Of a stretch of 64,000 nt of DNA, positions 23,901 to 36,000 are shown one piece after another; position 1 is the stretch's first letter; each line of letters begins with the position of its first letter. Origin of the DNA: Strongylocentrotus purpuratus (taxonomy: Eukaryota; Echinodermata; Echinoidea; Camarodonta; Strongylocentrotidae); the NCBI RefSeq assembly GCF_000002235.5, contig NW_022145530.1, positions 558,001 through 622,000 on the forward strand. Direction: 5' to 3'. A program made the translations under genes and the position numbers. The notes beneath the pieces were generated by a model. It was not told the DNA's origin. It did no database searches and worked only from the letters and a program-made list of their open reading frames with translations.

Positions 23901-25225
23901 GTGAAAACAGTGATTGTATGATCAAGAAACAATGGCTTTTAGGTTGTAACAAAATTAGAAGGGATCCATCCATGTAACAACTGTGCCCCCTTCTCCTTCA
24001 GATCATGTCCAACTTGAATCCTCCGCCCAAGAAACCAGACCCTCCCAAGCCTTCGGAGCAGGAACAGAAAGGCGCTGGTGGCAAGAAGCGCGCCAAGGAG
24101 TGCAAGTTCTGCCGCATCAAGCACGAAGCTCTCATGGAGCAGCGGGCTGCGAGTGATTCCAGAGATGCGGAGGCATCTCAAGATTGGTCCAAGAGCGAGA
24201 GCAGCAGTAGCGGGACTGATGAGTACTCAAGCACAGAGGAGAGTGAAGGTGATGGAGAGAAGGAGGTGGACAAAGTGAAAATGGAGAAGGCAAGGAGAAG
24301 GCAGAAGACACCTAGAAGGCCGTCTAGATTATGTCCGAATGGCCATGAAAGACCAAGAACCCAATCTCGGAGACCCCAATCCTCCAGATCTGATGACAGT
24401 CGGTCTAGTAAGAAGGATTTGACTGGTGCTAATGTTGCTGCAGAATCAACCTCAAAGACATCTACCTCTTCTGTTGTCAAGAGAATGGCTTCAGAATCAT
24501 CAGACTCTTTATGGACTGCAGCTTCGAGCTCAGGTCCTAGACTAGCAGAGGGAGCTGGGATGAGTACAAAGGAGGGGGTATCTGTCAAGGAATCTGTTGC
24601 TACGGCTACTGCCTCCACTCAAGAATCAAAAACATCTTCCGCAAAGGCTAAGAACTCATCATCATCAAATCTGTCGGATACTAGAAAGTCAGATTTACTT
24701 CTTTCTAGAATGACTACATCAGCAACAAATCAAGAATCGTCTACGTTATCATCACATACTTCAACAACAGCATCATCGACTTCAAAGACATCCTCTACAT
24801 CATCATCAGTATCAAAACAAACATCAAAATCGAGAACATCATCTGCACCATCACGATCATCATCAAGTAAAAAATCAACTGCATCATCATCTTTGTCACA
24901 AGCGTTTTCAAAGACTCTTACGATTGGCAGAGAGCCTGTGAAACTCACAGACGTGAAGAGTCAGGATGGTAAGGAGACAAAAACCATGAAGGACGTCGTT
25001 CATCTCGACCCAAAGACCGGAAAGCGTCTGATTCAGCCGGAGGAGTTCAAGCGTCGTCATGTCAACCAACTCTTCATTCGCGGGGACCAGGTGGTCTTGG
25101 TCTCGGTAGACAGTGACATGGTGGAGGTGGATTTAAAGAAGGCTGCTGAAAAATCGGAAGAGAAATCGTCCGTTGAGGGCCGGAAGGGCGTTAAGCAATC
25201 CCACGTATCCTTTTCATGGAGTTAG
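17937..25225 (+). CDS. LSM11: LSM11, U7 snRNP-specific Sm-like protein
   Basis: Exons are 17937-18182, 21159-21264, 22113-22252, 23416-23499 and 24002-25225. All junctions are GT-AG and in frame, giving 599 aa. LSM11 replaces SmD2 in the U7 snRNP Sm ring and acts in cleavage of replication-dependent histone pre-mRNA 3' ends. The N-terminus keeps the block shared with human LSM11 ([14 protein letters not shown] followed by [12 protein letters not shown]), the region family studies link to FLASH binding. The Sm1 motif is in exons 3-4 (about residues 130-185; [20 protein letters not shown] and [14 protein letters not shown]). The Sm2 motif is at about 541-565 ([18 protein letters not shown]). 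Between them lies a spacer of roughly 350 residues, much longer than in human, very rich in Ser/Thr/Lys and with an ECKFC segment. The Met start is in a TISU element. The divergent neighbour CCDC166 shares the promoter region. Identity is secure. Confidence 0.95.
18245..18444. mobile_element. 200-bp TIR element (MITE) in LSM11 intron 1
   Basis: The left end TTGGCGCTTGTTCAGAAACG and the right end ACGTTTCTGAACAAGCGCTGA are inverted repeats of about 24 bp (core GCGCTTGTTCAGAAACGT). The interior is AT-rich and non-coding. The superfamily is not assigned. Confidence 0.8.
20378..20460. repeat. (ATA)n tail with adjoining dispersed-repeat-like sequence
   Basis: ATAATAATAATAATAATA is followed by ATGTCTTGTTTACCCAGGGT. 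The (ATA/AAT)n end next to distinct sequence resembles the tails of the SINEs at 32.3 and 37.5 kb, but the body is different. This is a weak call. Confidence 0.35.
20784..21063. repeat. Foldback element in LSM11 intron 1
   Basis: The arms of about 95 bp are inverted. The left arm is AGGATTTGTTTATATCACTC ... GGTGCCAATTAAGGCTAGGT. The right arm is ACCCAACCTTAATTTGGCAC ... GAGTGATGTAAACAAAACCT. The loop includes ATTCTAGTTAGACATAACC. It is non-coding, ends about 95 bp before LSM11 exon 2, and is unrelated in sequence to the other foldbacks. Confidence 0.85.
21281..21467 (+). mobile_element. Pogo-like MITE, copy C
   Basis: Same subfamily as copy B (9751-9931): CACATCTCTATAAAGGC, AAATGTGTGTT and AAAGGCCACCTGTCTA words, ending AGACAGGTTTGACTGTA. 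The left end is eroded (TAGCCAAACCTG). It starts 16 bp past the donor of LSM11 exon 2. Confidence 0.75.
22542..22680. mobile_element. Small TIR element (MITE), copy 2 of 2
   Basis: Relative of 10372-10517: CAGCCACACCAATAAGAGGG, CACCAGACCGACTACAGAAC, CCCCATTGGCC and TTCTTGAGTCGGTTTGGTGG appear in the same order, with inverted ends. It lies in LSM11 intron 3. Confidence 0.7.
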
Positions 25226-25226
25226 C

Positions 25227-26290
25227 ACCTTTGTGCTCTCAGCAGGGGAAATGAGTTTGTTCCATTTTCAGGACTGCGCCATGGCCAAGATGGTTGTGCG
25301 ACATGTGCTCCGGCGACAATTGTTCCGCTGTCAATATCCTACATTAACTGGATTCTGAACTTCAACCCTGGACCAAATGCTATACTTAACCATAACTGTA
25401 ACCCTACCCAACTTTAAACCCAGTTTCAACTCCAACTTCGACCCTTTATTTTTGATGAAAGAAAGCGTAGAGCATTGTTGCCAGAGCAAACGGCAGATTA
25501 CCTGGATATCTCCCGGAAATCATGAAATCTGTACTTCCATGTAAACAAAAAATGATATTATAGTGTCTTTGTGTCCATGGGTGACATAGATGAACTCTTG
25601 ATACAAGTATGAAGGCAGTGCCTAAAACTGGTGAAAAATTAGATGAAAATTGTTTGCTGAGTGCCAGAAGGATGGTCAGCTATTGCACTTTTAATACAGG
25701 GAGTTAATGCTCATTGGGCTGTCTGCAGAGTCTAGTCCTCTGTTGAAACTTGAAAACCAGAAGGGTATTAACTATTAGCACTGTAAATGGAATTCACACC
25801 CTTGCGGCTCTCGGCAAACAAATATTATTTGGGTTCATTTTCAGGAAAGTGCCATGACAAATAAACATGTTCAGGAAATCATGAGAACTGTACTCCCACA
25901 TTCCTTTAAAGAGATTATAAAGCTTATTTGTACCCATGGATGAAGTAGATGAACTTTCGATACAAGTTGATGTATATATAGACAGTGCCTTCAATATGGG
26001 TCAAAATCAGATGATAAATTATCAGCCAAGTGCAAGAAGGGTGATAAGGAATTTAACTTTAGTTTACATGTAGTTATGGCCTATTAGGCTCTCTGCAGAT
26101 TGGTGATATGGGTCCATTTGAGAAAGTGTGCTGTGGCAGAGATACATATGTCCAGGAAATCATGAAAGCTGTTCTTCCATTTAACAAATGAGATCATAGA
26201 ATGTCTCTGTGTCCAGGAATGAAAAAAGATGAACTTCAGTTACAAGTACGAAGACCTTACCTTCACTGCTATCGTATCTCAGTGTTCATG
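25227..26290. repeat. Decayed tandem triplication after the LSM11 stop codon
   Basis: Three diverged copies share an ordered set of words: GCTCTC-GCA, TTCATTTTCAGGA-(C/A)GTGCC, GGAAATCATGA(A/G)A-CTGTACTTCC, GTGTCC-ATGG-TGA, AGATGAACTT, ATACAAGT and GCCAAGTGC(C)AGAAGG. Copies begin near 25227 (with extra sequence inside), 25795 and 26090. The unit is about 300 bp. No open frame is shared between the copies, so this looks like non-coding duplication in a 3' UTR. Confidence 0.7.
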
Positions 26291-29214
26291 ATTATGATAT
26301 AGAAATGAATGTATCATTAAATCATGGTTGCATGAGCTTTAGGAAAAGGCATTTACATTTATATGAAAATAGGCTGAAAGAAATTGCTGGGATATAGTTG
26401 ATTTTAGTGAATAATTTCAGTGTTTTAATTATGAATATGTGTTATTTGAAACAAATGGCGGATGTCACAAGTACCTATCAAAGGAAAATGCATCAGCAAA
26501 GCAGTTGCAAAGGTATTTTAAATCTAATTTGAAAGTGAAAGCAATTTTAAAGGGCGTTGCAGGGATTTGCTTGGTGAAAATCTCAGAAACTAGTGAAAGG
26601 GCCAAAATGTTGTAAACAATAATAATTGAAACTTTCCTATAAGTATGGTGGCAAGATATTTTCAAATTTCAGTTTTGCAACTGGCAGTGTTTTATTCATC
26701 CCATTTATTGAGTACAAAATGAGGGATGCAGTTTTCACTCATTGAGAGAAAAACAGTCTTTTTTACCGCAAAAGAAGTGGATGCTATACGATAACACCAA
26801 AGGAAAACAAAATTGTTACACTTTTACTTTATTTTTTTGAATTAATTTTTATTGGCATCAATATAGCAAAGTATAAAACATTTTAGTGTTCCACAAAAAA
26901 TGGATATATATATAAAACATACCATTGAACATTCTGAAATTAGTATATATTTTCATCAACACTGATAATTGTTAGAGATGTGTAGGCTACAACTCTGGTT
27001 TGTTGATCCAAGTGTACTTCTAGCAGATATATTTTTTTTTCAAATTTTCTGAATTATGATTGTAAACAACTTCATGTTTATGTTCCAATGTTTAACAAAG
27101 GATAATAAATTTGTTCAATTATTTTTTACCTGTATAACAAAATGCAAGACCTGGTCTATGATTTTGTGTTTAGAGCCTCAATTTAGATCAAATTTTAATT
27201 TGCCTTGTGCTATTAGTAATCTTTTATTTGATTTTGTTTCTTAATATCAAATTATGGACTGAAATTCTTACTATCCATTGCATTGCCAACAATATACAAA
27301 TTTCAATTGCAAATACGTTATAATTTACTCTTATGAATAACCTGTCAATCAACATCAAGACACACATTTTGGCAAGTTACTTATTTTTCCTCAAACAGAA
27401 AATTTAAATAGAAATCACCTACTTCTCCATCCTATAAGTTTATGTTCACCACAACAAATTTCTAATGTTTACATAAAGTTTACAAATTTGCACACAAACA
27501 CAGTACATGTTACTTCTAATTCAATACTTCACAAAAAACAGTACTGTCTATGATGAAAACAAATACAATTTTGGGTCCGTATTCAATTCAATTGATAAGT
27601 CAGATAGGTAAATAAGTATTCTACTTAATTTACCGTATTGGTTTTATGTTATTACTTTCTTCTTTTCACTGTTTTTGTTTAAAGGTCCATTTCATGTATG
27701 ATAGCTGTATGCACATTATTCATTTCAGGTGATTGGTACACTTCAAGACATATATTACAAAAGTCTTGGTAGAGGGCCCATAGGTAATATGACCATAAAC
27801 CACTACTTGCAAACAAGCAAATATGTGATAGATTTGGCATAAGTTTATTCGCTTAATTTCTGTTAAATCCGAGTATTGAATTGAATACCAGCCTAGGTAT
27901 AAACATATTTCAGTATAAATTAAAACAAAAACACATCTTTTGCTTCAGCTTTTGAAAATTAAGAAAATTTAAGTAGATTGTATTCATTCAAGTCCACAAT
28001 CTGCAAGAAGTGTGCATCTTAATAAAGGCAAGTTATCTTGCATGAGTTTGCATAATCACAAAAAAACACACAAGAGATCCACAAACAAAAAGAGTAACAT
28101 ATTTAAAAAAAACGAAAAAAGAAGTTTAACTTCAAAAACACATTTCATATTAAGTACAATTGTATAGCTAAAAATATTGATGAATAAACGGTATAGAATA
28201 GCACAAACATGCAGAGGTCCTATACGACCTTTCAAGCAAAATAAACTTATCTACTAGAAAACTAGCCAGCAAGATCATGAAATAAAGACATATAAATATC
28301 TTTGGTATTTTATGAATATATTAGTATTTCCTAGAATTATTTAATTTTTATCCTTCATAAGCATATTGATATGAAATCTAATTTTCTTGAAGCAATCACT
28401 TCAATACTTGCCACATGAGAAAAGGATGAGTAAGTTATTTCTCTATTTACATTATGTGAGGATTTGGAATACACATTCTAACAAACAACAAATAATGTCT
28501 CCGTTTTTAACCATCACCAAACATAAAATCAAACATATATTGTGTTTGACGTTACAATACAGTACAATTAGTTACAATTTTCACTTTGAAAGGTACATGT
28601 ATGACAACGTTGAAAGCACCTGTAAAAAGGATATAATTTTAAAACCACCACAGTAATTTCATTGTTATGCATTCAAGCCATAAAAAGTTAGCACAGTAAC
28701 AAAATAAAATAGCAAAATATTTAAACATATATAACATTTATTATCGAATAGATATTTGTTCACAAGTACGGGACTCTGTACTTCGTTTTTGCATCAAATT
28801 TAATGATCTGTAAATAAAAAATTCTTAATATATAACATTTAAAAAAATACACATACATAGATGACCACACAATGGTTATCTAAACAATCTTCATACATTA
28901 AGCACTGATCAAAATTGGCATAACAGAATGTGTACAATATTTGTTAAGTCTCCTTCAATAAATTTTGCTTAAAGGCACGAGATAAAATCAACACAAAATG
29001 CACTTGGTTCAATCAGTATCACAATTTGAAAAAGATTTCTCAGATTTACCCTGCCAAATTAAAACACATACCATTCAACAACTTTCATATTTAATTGTTT
29101 AAAAAGTCCTCTCTGTGAAAATATAGAGAAAGAGCAAATATTTCAGTAGTATAACATTGTGATCAGCCTATTAGAAATTGGAAATGTGGAAAGATCCTTA
29201 AAATAATTTTTTTG

Positions 29215-29217
<3 letters not shown>

Positions 29218-29247
<30 letters not shown>
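29218..29247. repeat. A30 homopolymer
   Basis: Thirty consecutive A residues on the + strand, followed by TCAAAATCAAAATT. It could be a retroelement tail, but no body was recognised beside it. Confidence 0.9.
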
Positions 29248-29250
<3 letters not shown>

Positions 29251-29707
29251 AAATCAAAATTATGTCAAACACAAGGAAACATGTGCAGCGTTCTTTCCCA
29301 TCTTTCAAGGAATTAAAAAATATATCGACCTGTAACATCAGAATGCTTCAAGTACTTCTGTTTGTTTTATCCTACTCCAGGCTAGGCTTTTTTTTAAATA
29401 TGTACTTTTTCTCTGCCACATAAAGCCTTCACTTTCAATAATGCAGCCACTTGCCCCACCAAAGTTTGGGCGTAGCCTATATTTATGAAGGAGAATGAAA
29501 ACTGAAAACTTCTCTCAATTCCCTAGACTTAATACAGGAACCACTCCATATCTGTGGACGATGGGTGACAATAATATCATGAAATGAGAATTCTTTCGTG
29601 ACAATATTTGTTTTTTTATTCAGTTACAGAACTGGATCAGTTTTAATAAGAAGAGATTTACACATGGCACTCCAGAAATCAGTGGTCTAACTCTGGGATT
29701 AAACCTG

Positions 29708-29843
29708 GGTACTGTTTCATTAAACTTGTGATTGATAACAAATGCTGAATTTTGCTCTCAGCCAATCAAATGCCATGATTTCAGTAGCTTATAACAGTTA
29801 TTTTTAACTTGTTATTGATAACAAGTTTTTATAAAACAGGGCA
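29708..29843. mobile_element. Probable short TIR element
   Basis: TACTGTTTCATTAAACTTGT at the left is mirrored by AACAAGTTTTTATAAAACAG at the right, inverted over about 35 bp with mismatches. The inner part is ATTGATAACAAATGCTGAA. It is non-coding. Confidence 0.5.
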
Positions 29844-30089
29844 TTCCTTCCTTCATACAAAAAAAATCATTATTACTAACAACTGCCACAGATATATGAT
29901 AAATCTGCTCATAGCCATTTAAATGAGAGGGTTTCAGTAACAATCTTCGCATCTCATCATTAATATCAAGTTGTATGAAACAGATCTCAGGTCTTGAAGT
30001 CAGTTATGGCTGATGAAAATACTAGCCTGCGGTATGTCTTGTTCATAAAAATCTGGGTTGGCCGACTATTTCTGGTCTCCTTCCATTTA

Positions 30090-33000
30090 TCATGATACAT
30101 CCGGATGGACAACATGACCGTTCTTGACCTGGTCCACCAACCAAGCGAAGGCGTCTTTGATGTCTATTGGTAGATGGTCCTTGATCATGCCAGGCAGGAC
30201 CCCGATGTGGTCAAACTGACGATGGGTCACCCAGCGAGCGCGGTATTCATCCTTTGATCCACAGCAACCACTGGGAAAAGAGATGGGGAAGGTTTATTAT
30301 GAATCATCAAACTGCAAATCAACTCAAATTGAATTTTAAACGGTATTGTGGTTCAGTTCTGGAAGCGAAAAAATCTGCAAAATGTATTTAGACATTCATT
30401 CAACCACACATATATGCTTCATTGGTATCAACCTTTCAACTGTTTTAGAATGACTCTATAGATCATCTCTTATTTTTTTTATTAATATCTGATGGCGTAA
30501 AATAAATATCTCATGGTTGCTAGATAAACCATTTTCAATATGTATTCAAATTTATACAATTTGACTTCACAATGAGCTATTACATTCACCTGCTATGTAT
30601 TATTGTATGTTGATATCCCGATTGTGAATTGCATACATTAGTTTGTGCGAGGTAGAACAAACATTGTGGCTTGCCCTACCTCACAACACGTAATGTGTGC
30701 AATTTGCATTGTGACCTATTAAAATACAATCATTCCTAACAAGTAAATGAAATTTTTTGTACAAGGCACTTCACAAAGACGTATGCATTAAATTAATAAA
30801 AACATTATGAAATGACCTATTCTACCAATCCCATACATATATGTGCATGTGTGCACAATTTCAACATGATTTTGTACTTCATTTACAAATTTGTTAGTCC
30901 GAAAAGCCAATGATACATGATTAACAATGAATTAAAACCATGGACATTGGAATATGTGAATACTATTTACAATGAATGAACACTAATGGTGTTCAATAAT
31001 CACTGTCGTTCGAATTCCTAATTATCCAACCAACTTAATGCTCCCATTCGCATGCTGATTTCTTTACAGTGGTGTACAGAATGAAGAAGATTTTTTTACC
31101 CAGAATGCATCTCCCTCCGGGTGATCCAGATCATCTGACCCGGTGGATAGAGGGCCATGAACTCCTTACCACCTGTGACACTGGAGTGTCTGCCGTTAGA
31201 CGATGCACCAGGCTCGTCAGCACCAACATCCACTTCAATGGATTCAGCACTATGGATCCCACCATTTCCTAACACAGGGAGGGGGGAAGTAAGAGTAATG
31301 ATGATAAGAAAAAGAAGGAGAGAGAGAAGAAGGAGAAGAGAAAGGAGGAGATGAAGGAGGAGGAGGAGGAGGAGGAGAAGGAGGAGGAGAAGGAAGAGGA
31401 GGAGAAGGAGGAGGAGGAGAGAAAAGAGGAGATGAAGGAGAAGGAGGAGGAGGAGGAGGAGGAGGAGAAGAGAAAGGAGAAGAGAAAGGAGTAGAAGAGA
31501 AAGGAGATGAAGGAGAAGGAGAAAAGAAAGGAGAAAAGAAAGGAGGAGATGAAAGAGAAGGAGAAGAGAAAGGAGGAGAAGAATAAGAAGGAGGAAGAGA
31601 AAGAGAAGGAGGAGAAGAAGAAGACAAGGAGAGGGAGAAGAAGAAGACAACAAAGGAGAGGGAGAAGAAGGAGGAAGAGAAAGAGAAGGAGGAGAAGAAG
31701 AAGACAAGGAGAGGGAGAAGAAGAAGGAGAAGGAGAAGGAGAAAAAGGAGGAGTGGGAGAAGAAGAAGAAGATAGTATTGCTCCGGCAATTGATTGATGC
31801 TTACAGAACCAACTTTGACGTCACCATCTGATAGATGCCACTAAGTTCCAAACATGAAACATAGCAAACAATGTAGGATATGTTTAAAATCACTTTTTCT
31901 CTTACATTACTTTGAATCCCTGGCAGTATTCGTAAAAAATGATGTATTTCAAATTGTCATGACATTTCGGCCGGATGTCCTATAGATATTACCTATAGAA
32001 TGCCAAGTAATATCTTTTGATGTTGATTTGATACATTCTACTTATATATAAATTATCCTTACCTTCTCTACTGCCATGCCCTTCCTCTGTAGGAGTGGCC
32101 AGGAGTCTCTGCTCTGCCCCTCTAGGGCTGGCAGGCAGGAGGGGCTCCCGGGGGTTACAGCACAGCCCATCCTCGTGATCCAGATCATTGTAGGATAATG
32201 GGAGATTCTCTGGAAGACCTTTACAAGTGTACCAAAGACCACGCAAGATGACTCGGTACTGAAAAATAAAATAAAATATTTAAATTGGAATGATAATAAT
32301 AATAGCTACATTTATATTGCGCACGTTTCCATCCCAACTGATGCTCAAGACATCCACTAAATACTATGATTACCCTTGATTTAGCCCAGCTGCCCCAAGG
32401 CACTAAAACCATTCAAGGAATAAATTCCTACCAGGTACCCATTAGAGTGGAAAATGTAAAATAATATCTTGCCAAAGAATATTTGCGCCACAGCAGGACT
32501 CAAGCCACAAACCATATGTTCCACAGTCCGGTGACATTATCCACTAGGCCACAACTACCTCTACGTTGAATTTACTTCAAAACGGTATTTATTGTCAAAT
32601 CAGTCATGGCAATTTCATAGAGAAGGTTGATTATCGGTGATCCCGAAAACATTTTTCCATGTGGTGAAATGTTACATGCAAATGATCACTCTTGAAATGC
32701 ACGCATTTTTCAAATCATTCAGTAATTAACAGCATTGGGGAAAATGATTTTAAAGAGACATGATTGTGCAATCACATGAACAAATTTTATGTGTGTAATG
32801 GTTTTCATATTTAGTAATTTTCAGCAATTAAGGCAAAGGAAAACAAAAATCACAATGATGCCTCCGCCATAAAGCGATTTTTCAAACCAAAACAGACGTA
32901 ATAAGGTTCTCAGAAGATCGTGCAATATACATACATGTCCTGGCTTTGATAGTAATCCATCCGTCAGTTCTAATGAGAATGCATTCACAAGATATTTTTG

Positions 33001-36000
33001 CATACATAATGAGCCCCATGACCTTTGACCTCATGACCCCAAAATCTACTCAGTTCATTGGCTCTGCAAGATACATACAATTGATTTGATTTGATTTGAT
33101 TTGATTTATTTATTTCTGTTTGATTTTCTTTTTCTTTTGCATTTTTACAAATATATAACAAACAAATATTGCAAATTTACACATGACAAAAGAATATATG
33201 CAGAATAAGGTAAGGCTGGGTGTAACTAATCGAGAACATCAAACAGGAGGGTTGACAAAATAAGCAAAGCTTGATAGTATGACTACCCTCAATGTACATG
33301 TTTTAAGTTTGATGGTAATCCGTCCATCTGTTCTAATGATAATGCAATCATAAACTATTTTTGCAAACATGATACACCCAATGACCTTTGACCTCATGAC
33401 CCAAAAATGCAATCAGTTCATTGGCTCTGCAAGATACATACATGACCCAAGATTGACTGGAATCCATCGACAGGTTCTCGAGATAACACGATCACAAGCT
33501 ATTTTTGCATACATAATTAGCCCTTGACCTTTGACCTTGGGCCTCGTGACCCCAAAATATATTCAGTTCATTGGCTCTACAAGATACGTACATGACACAT
33601 GTTTGGCTGGAATCGATCCATTGGTTCTGGAGATAACGCGATCACGAGCTATTTTCGCATACATAATAGGCCATGCGACCTTTGACCTTGGACCTCATGA
33701 CCCCCAAATCTAATCAGTTCATTGGCCCTGCAAGATACGTACATGATCCAAGTTTGGCAGGAATCCACCAATTGGTTCTTGAGATAACGCGATCGCGAGA
33801 ACGGGGCGTACAGACGGATGGACGGACGGACGGACAACCCGAAAACATAATGCCTCCGGCTACTTTGTAGCGGAGGCATAAAAATGGACATGCGCATTAT
33901 TATGTAATTGACTGAGTGATTTATGTATGTTGAATGTTACCTTAGGCACTGGACATCTCTTAATGACTTCAATTAATGAATCCCTGAGCTGCTCAATAGT
34001 ACACATACTCATCCTGTAAAACACAAGTGAAAAAATAAGAACATCAATACCAAAAATGTACAAGTGTAGGTTATAATACAGTGTCATGCTAAATTGACTT
34101 TCATCTCCCTATTTCAGCAATTTTTGTACAGGTAGAGATAGCAAAGAATATTTTCCACTTCATAACAAAAATGAAGGTAGAAGATTCCTTTGGGGCAACA
34201 CTATGAAATAAATTAGCAATTTTTGTTTTTATGGTCTAAAATTGCTATACATTGATCATCAAATAGTTACAATTGTTGGAAATAGTTCTTGGGCTATCCA
34301 TAAAAATGGAGTCCATATTATTGGACCCCATACCCACCTTGGAACTATATCTTCTCCTAGGACAACTGCAGTAACAAAACTCTGAGAGTATAATACTCCT
34401 TCAGCACTGAGAATGAAAAAGGCAGAAACAAAATTAAAAGAATAAACTCACATAGAATCACAAAGCAAGATCTCATTTTATGTTAGAATGGTTGTGTTGA
34501 AAGATTTCTCACATATGGCCGACAATAAGAAAGTATCCCTTTGGAAGAAGAAAATATTTATAAATGTTGTCTGAAAATTGCAAAGTTTAGACATGGATAT
34601 AATAGCTAGTATATCCAAGAATTAAATTCAGGATATCAAATAGTCTGATATATGTACAAATAATTGAGATTTACAGAGGAAATTTATGGTAATTGAATAT
34701 TTGAACATTAATTGTCCAAAGAAATAATGACTGATAAGAAAAGAAGAACAAATAACTCCAACTTTCCCCCACTCGTAACACAATACTACTGTTTTTTTTT
34801 ACATTACACATAAATGTATCCACCACAAAGGTTACACAAGGCACTTTATAAATACTTGCTACTCCTTGAAAGCTCAACCCTTTAATGCAAACAAAATTTG
34901 GTTGTACACAATTGTATTTAAATCTTTTGGAACTTTTTCAATACCGATTTCTACCTCGAATGCAAAAACCAAAACAAATTTAGACGTACTTGATAAGGCC
35001 ACCAGGGGGTGCGAAGGCATATGCTTTGATCTCTGGGTACTGCTCTCGGAGAAGGATGGACAAGATGGCCGCCACCCCGGCTCCAAGGCTATGACCTGAT
35101 ATAACTAACTTGTAGTCCTGAGAATTAATTGAAACAAAGAGTAATCTTTTTATAATTGAACATTGGGCTTTGATGCAAAATCAATAGAAATATTTAATGA
35201 AAAACAGGGCTCCATAATAATTTTTTGGGGATGGGTTCAGACTGAGATTATTATTATTATTATTTTTTTAGGGGGCGGGGGGGGGGGGGGGGGGGGGGGG
35301 CAGCATGTATGAGCCCAATTTGAAAGAAATCTGTCAAGAAATGTGGCAGTTAGAGCGCATAAAAAATATTTGACCATTGACCATATAAAAGACGGAACAA
35401 TGAGGGCAGCATCGCCCAAAAGTGATAGGTGTGTAGACTGTAGTAAGACACACCTCCATACAAAATTTGAAAGAAATTTGTCATGAAATATGACCTACAG
35501 AGCGCACACTTGACACCCACCAAAAATAGTATAGGGGCATAGAGTTTACCAACATACACTTTCATACTCAATTTGAAAGAAATCTGTCAAGAAATGATGC
35601 AGTTAGACTGCACACTAGAATGCACACAAGACATCCACAAAAATATGGCCTTTTACCCTATAGAAGACGGAACACTGGGGACAGCATTACCAAAAGTTAT
35701 AGGTGTGTAGATTATACCAAGATACATCTCCATACAAAATTTGAAAGAAATCCGTCAAGGAATGTGGCAGTTAGAGCGCACACAAGAATATGACGTGGCT
35801 GTGGCGGCGGACGCGGCGGCGGACGCGGCGGCGGTGGCGGCGTAACGCTGCTGAATCCAAAGTACCCCACCGGCATACTGCCGGGGGATACAATAATAAT
35901 AATGATTTGATTACGCATGTTTCAATAAGTGTTGATAATTAAGATTTGATGTCATTTTGATGCTCAGTATCCATTATGAAGCAGAACTTATATGCTTGAA

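Larger units (their letters stand above)
25226..30089. other. Convergent region, LSM11 and DAGLB 3' ends
   Basis: No further coding exon was found. It should contain the 3' UTRs of LSM11 (+) and DAGLB (-). The left part holds a decayed tandem triplication (25227-26290), the middle is plain AT-rich sequence, and 29218-29247 is a 30-A run. At 29708-29843 there is a probable small TIR element. Confidence 0.6.

Noticed and set aside
24178-24948. Minus-strand frames of 146 and 72 aa
   Set aside because: Shadows of the Ser-rich LSM11 exon 5.
31100-31268. Apparent loss of a catalytic His in DAGLB, because LYPPGQMIW has Trp where human LYPPGRIIH has His
   Set aside because: Counting along human DAGLB places its catalytic H639 in the later LTDHMP block, which is conserved here as IKDHLP (H666).
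31096-31797. Minus-strand frames of up to 203 aa rich in Leu/Ser/Pro, and a plus-strand Lys/Glu frame
   Set aside because: Low-complexity reading of a GGA/GAA tract. Only the stretch 31268-31100 on the minus strand is a real exon, of DAGLB.
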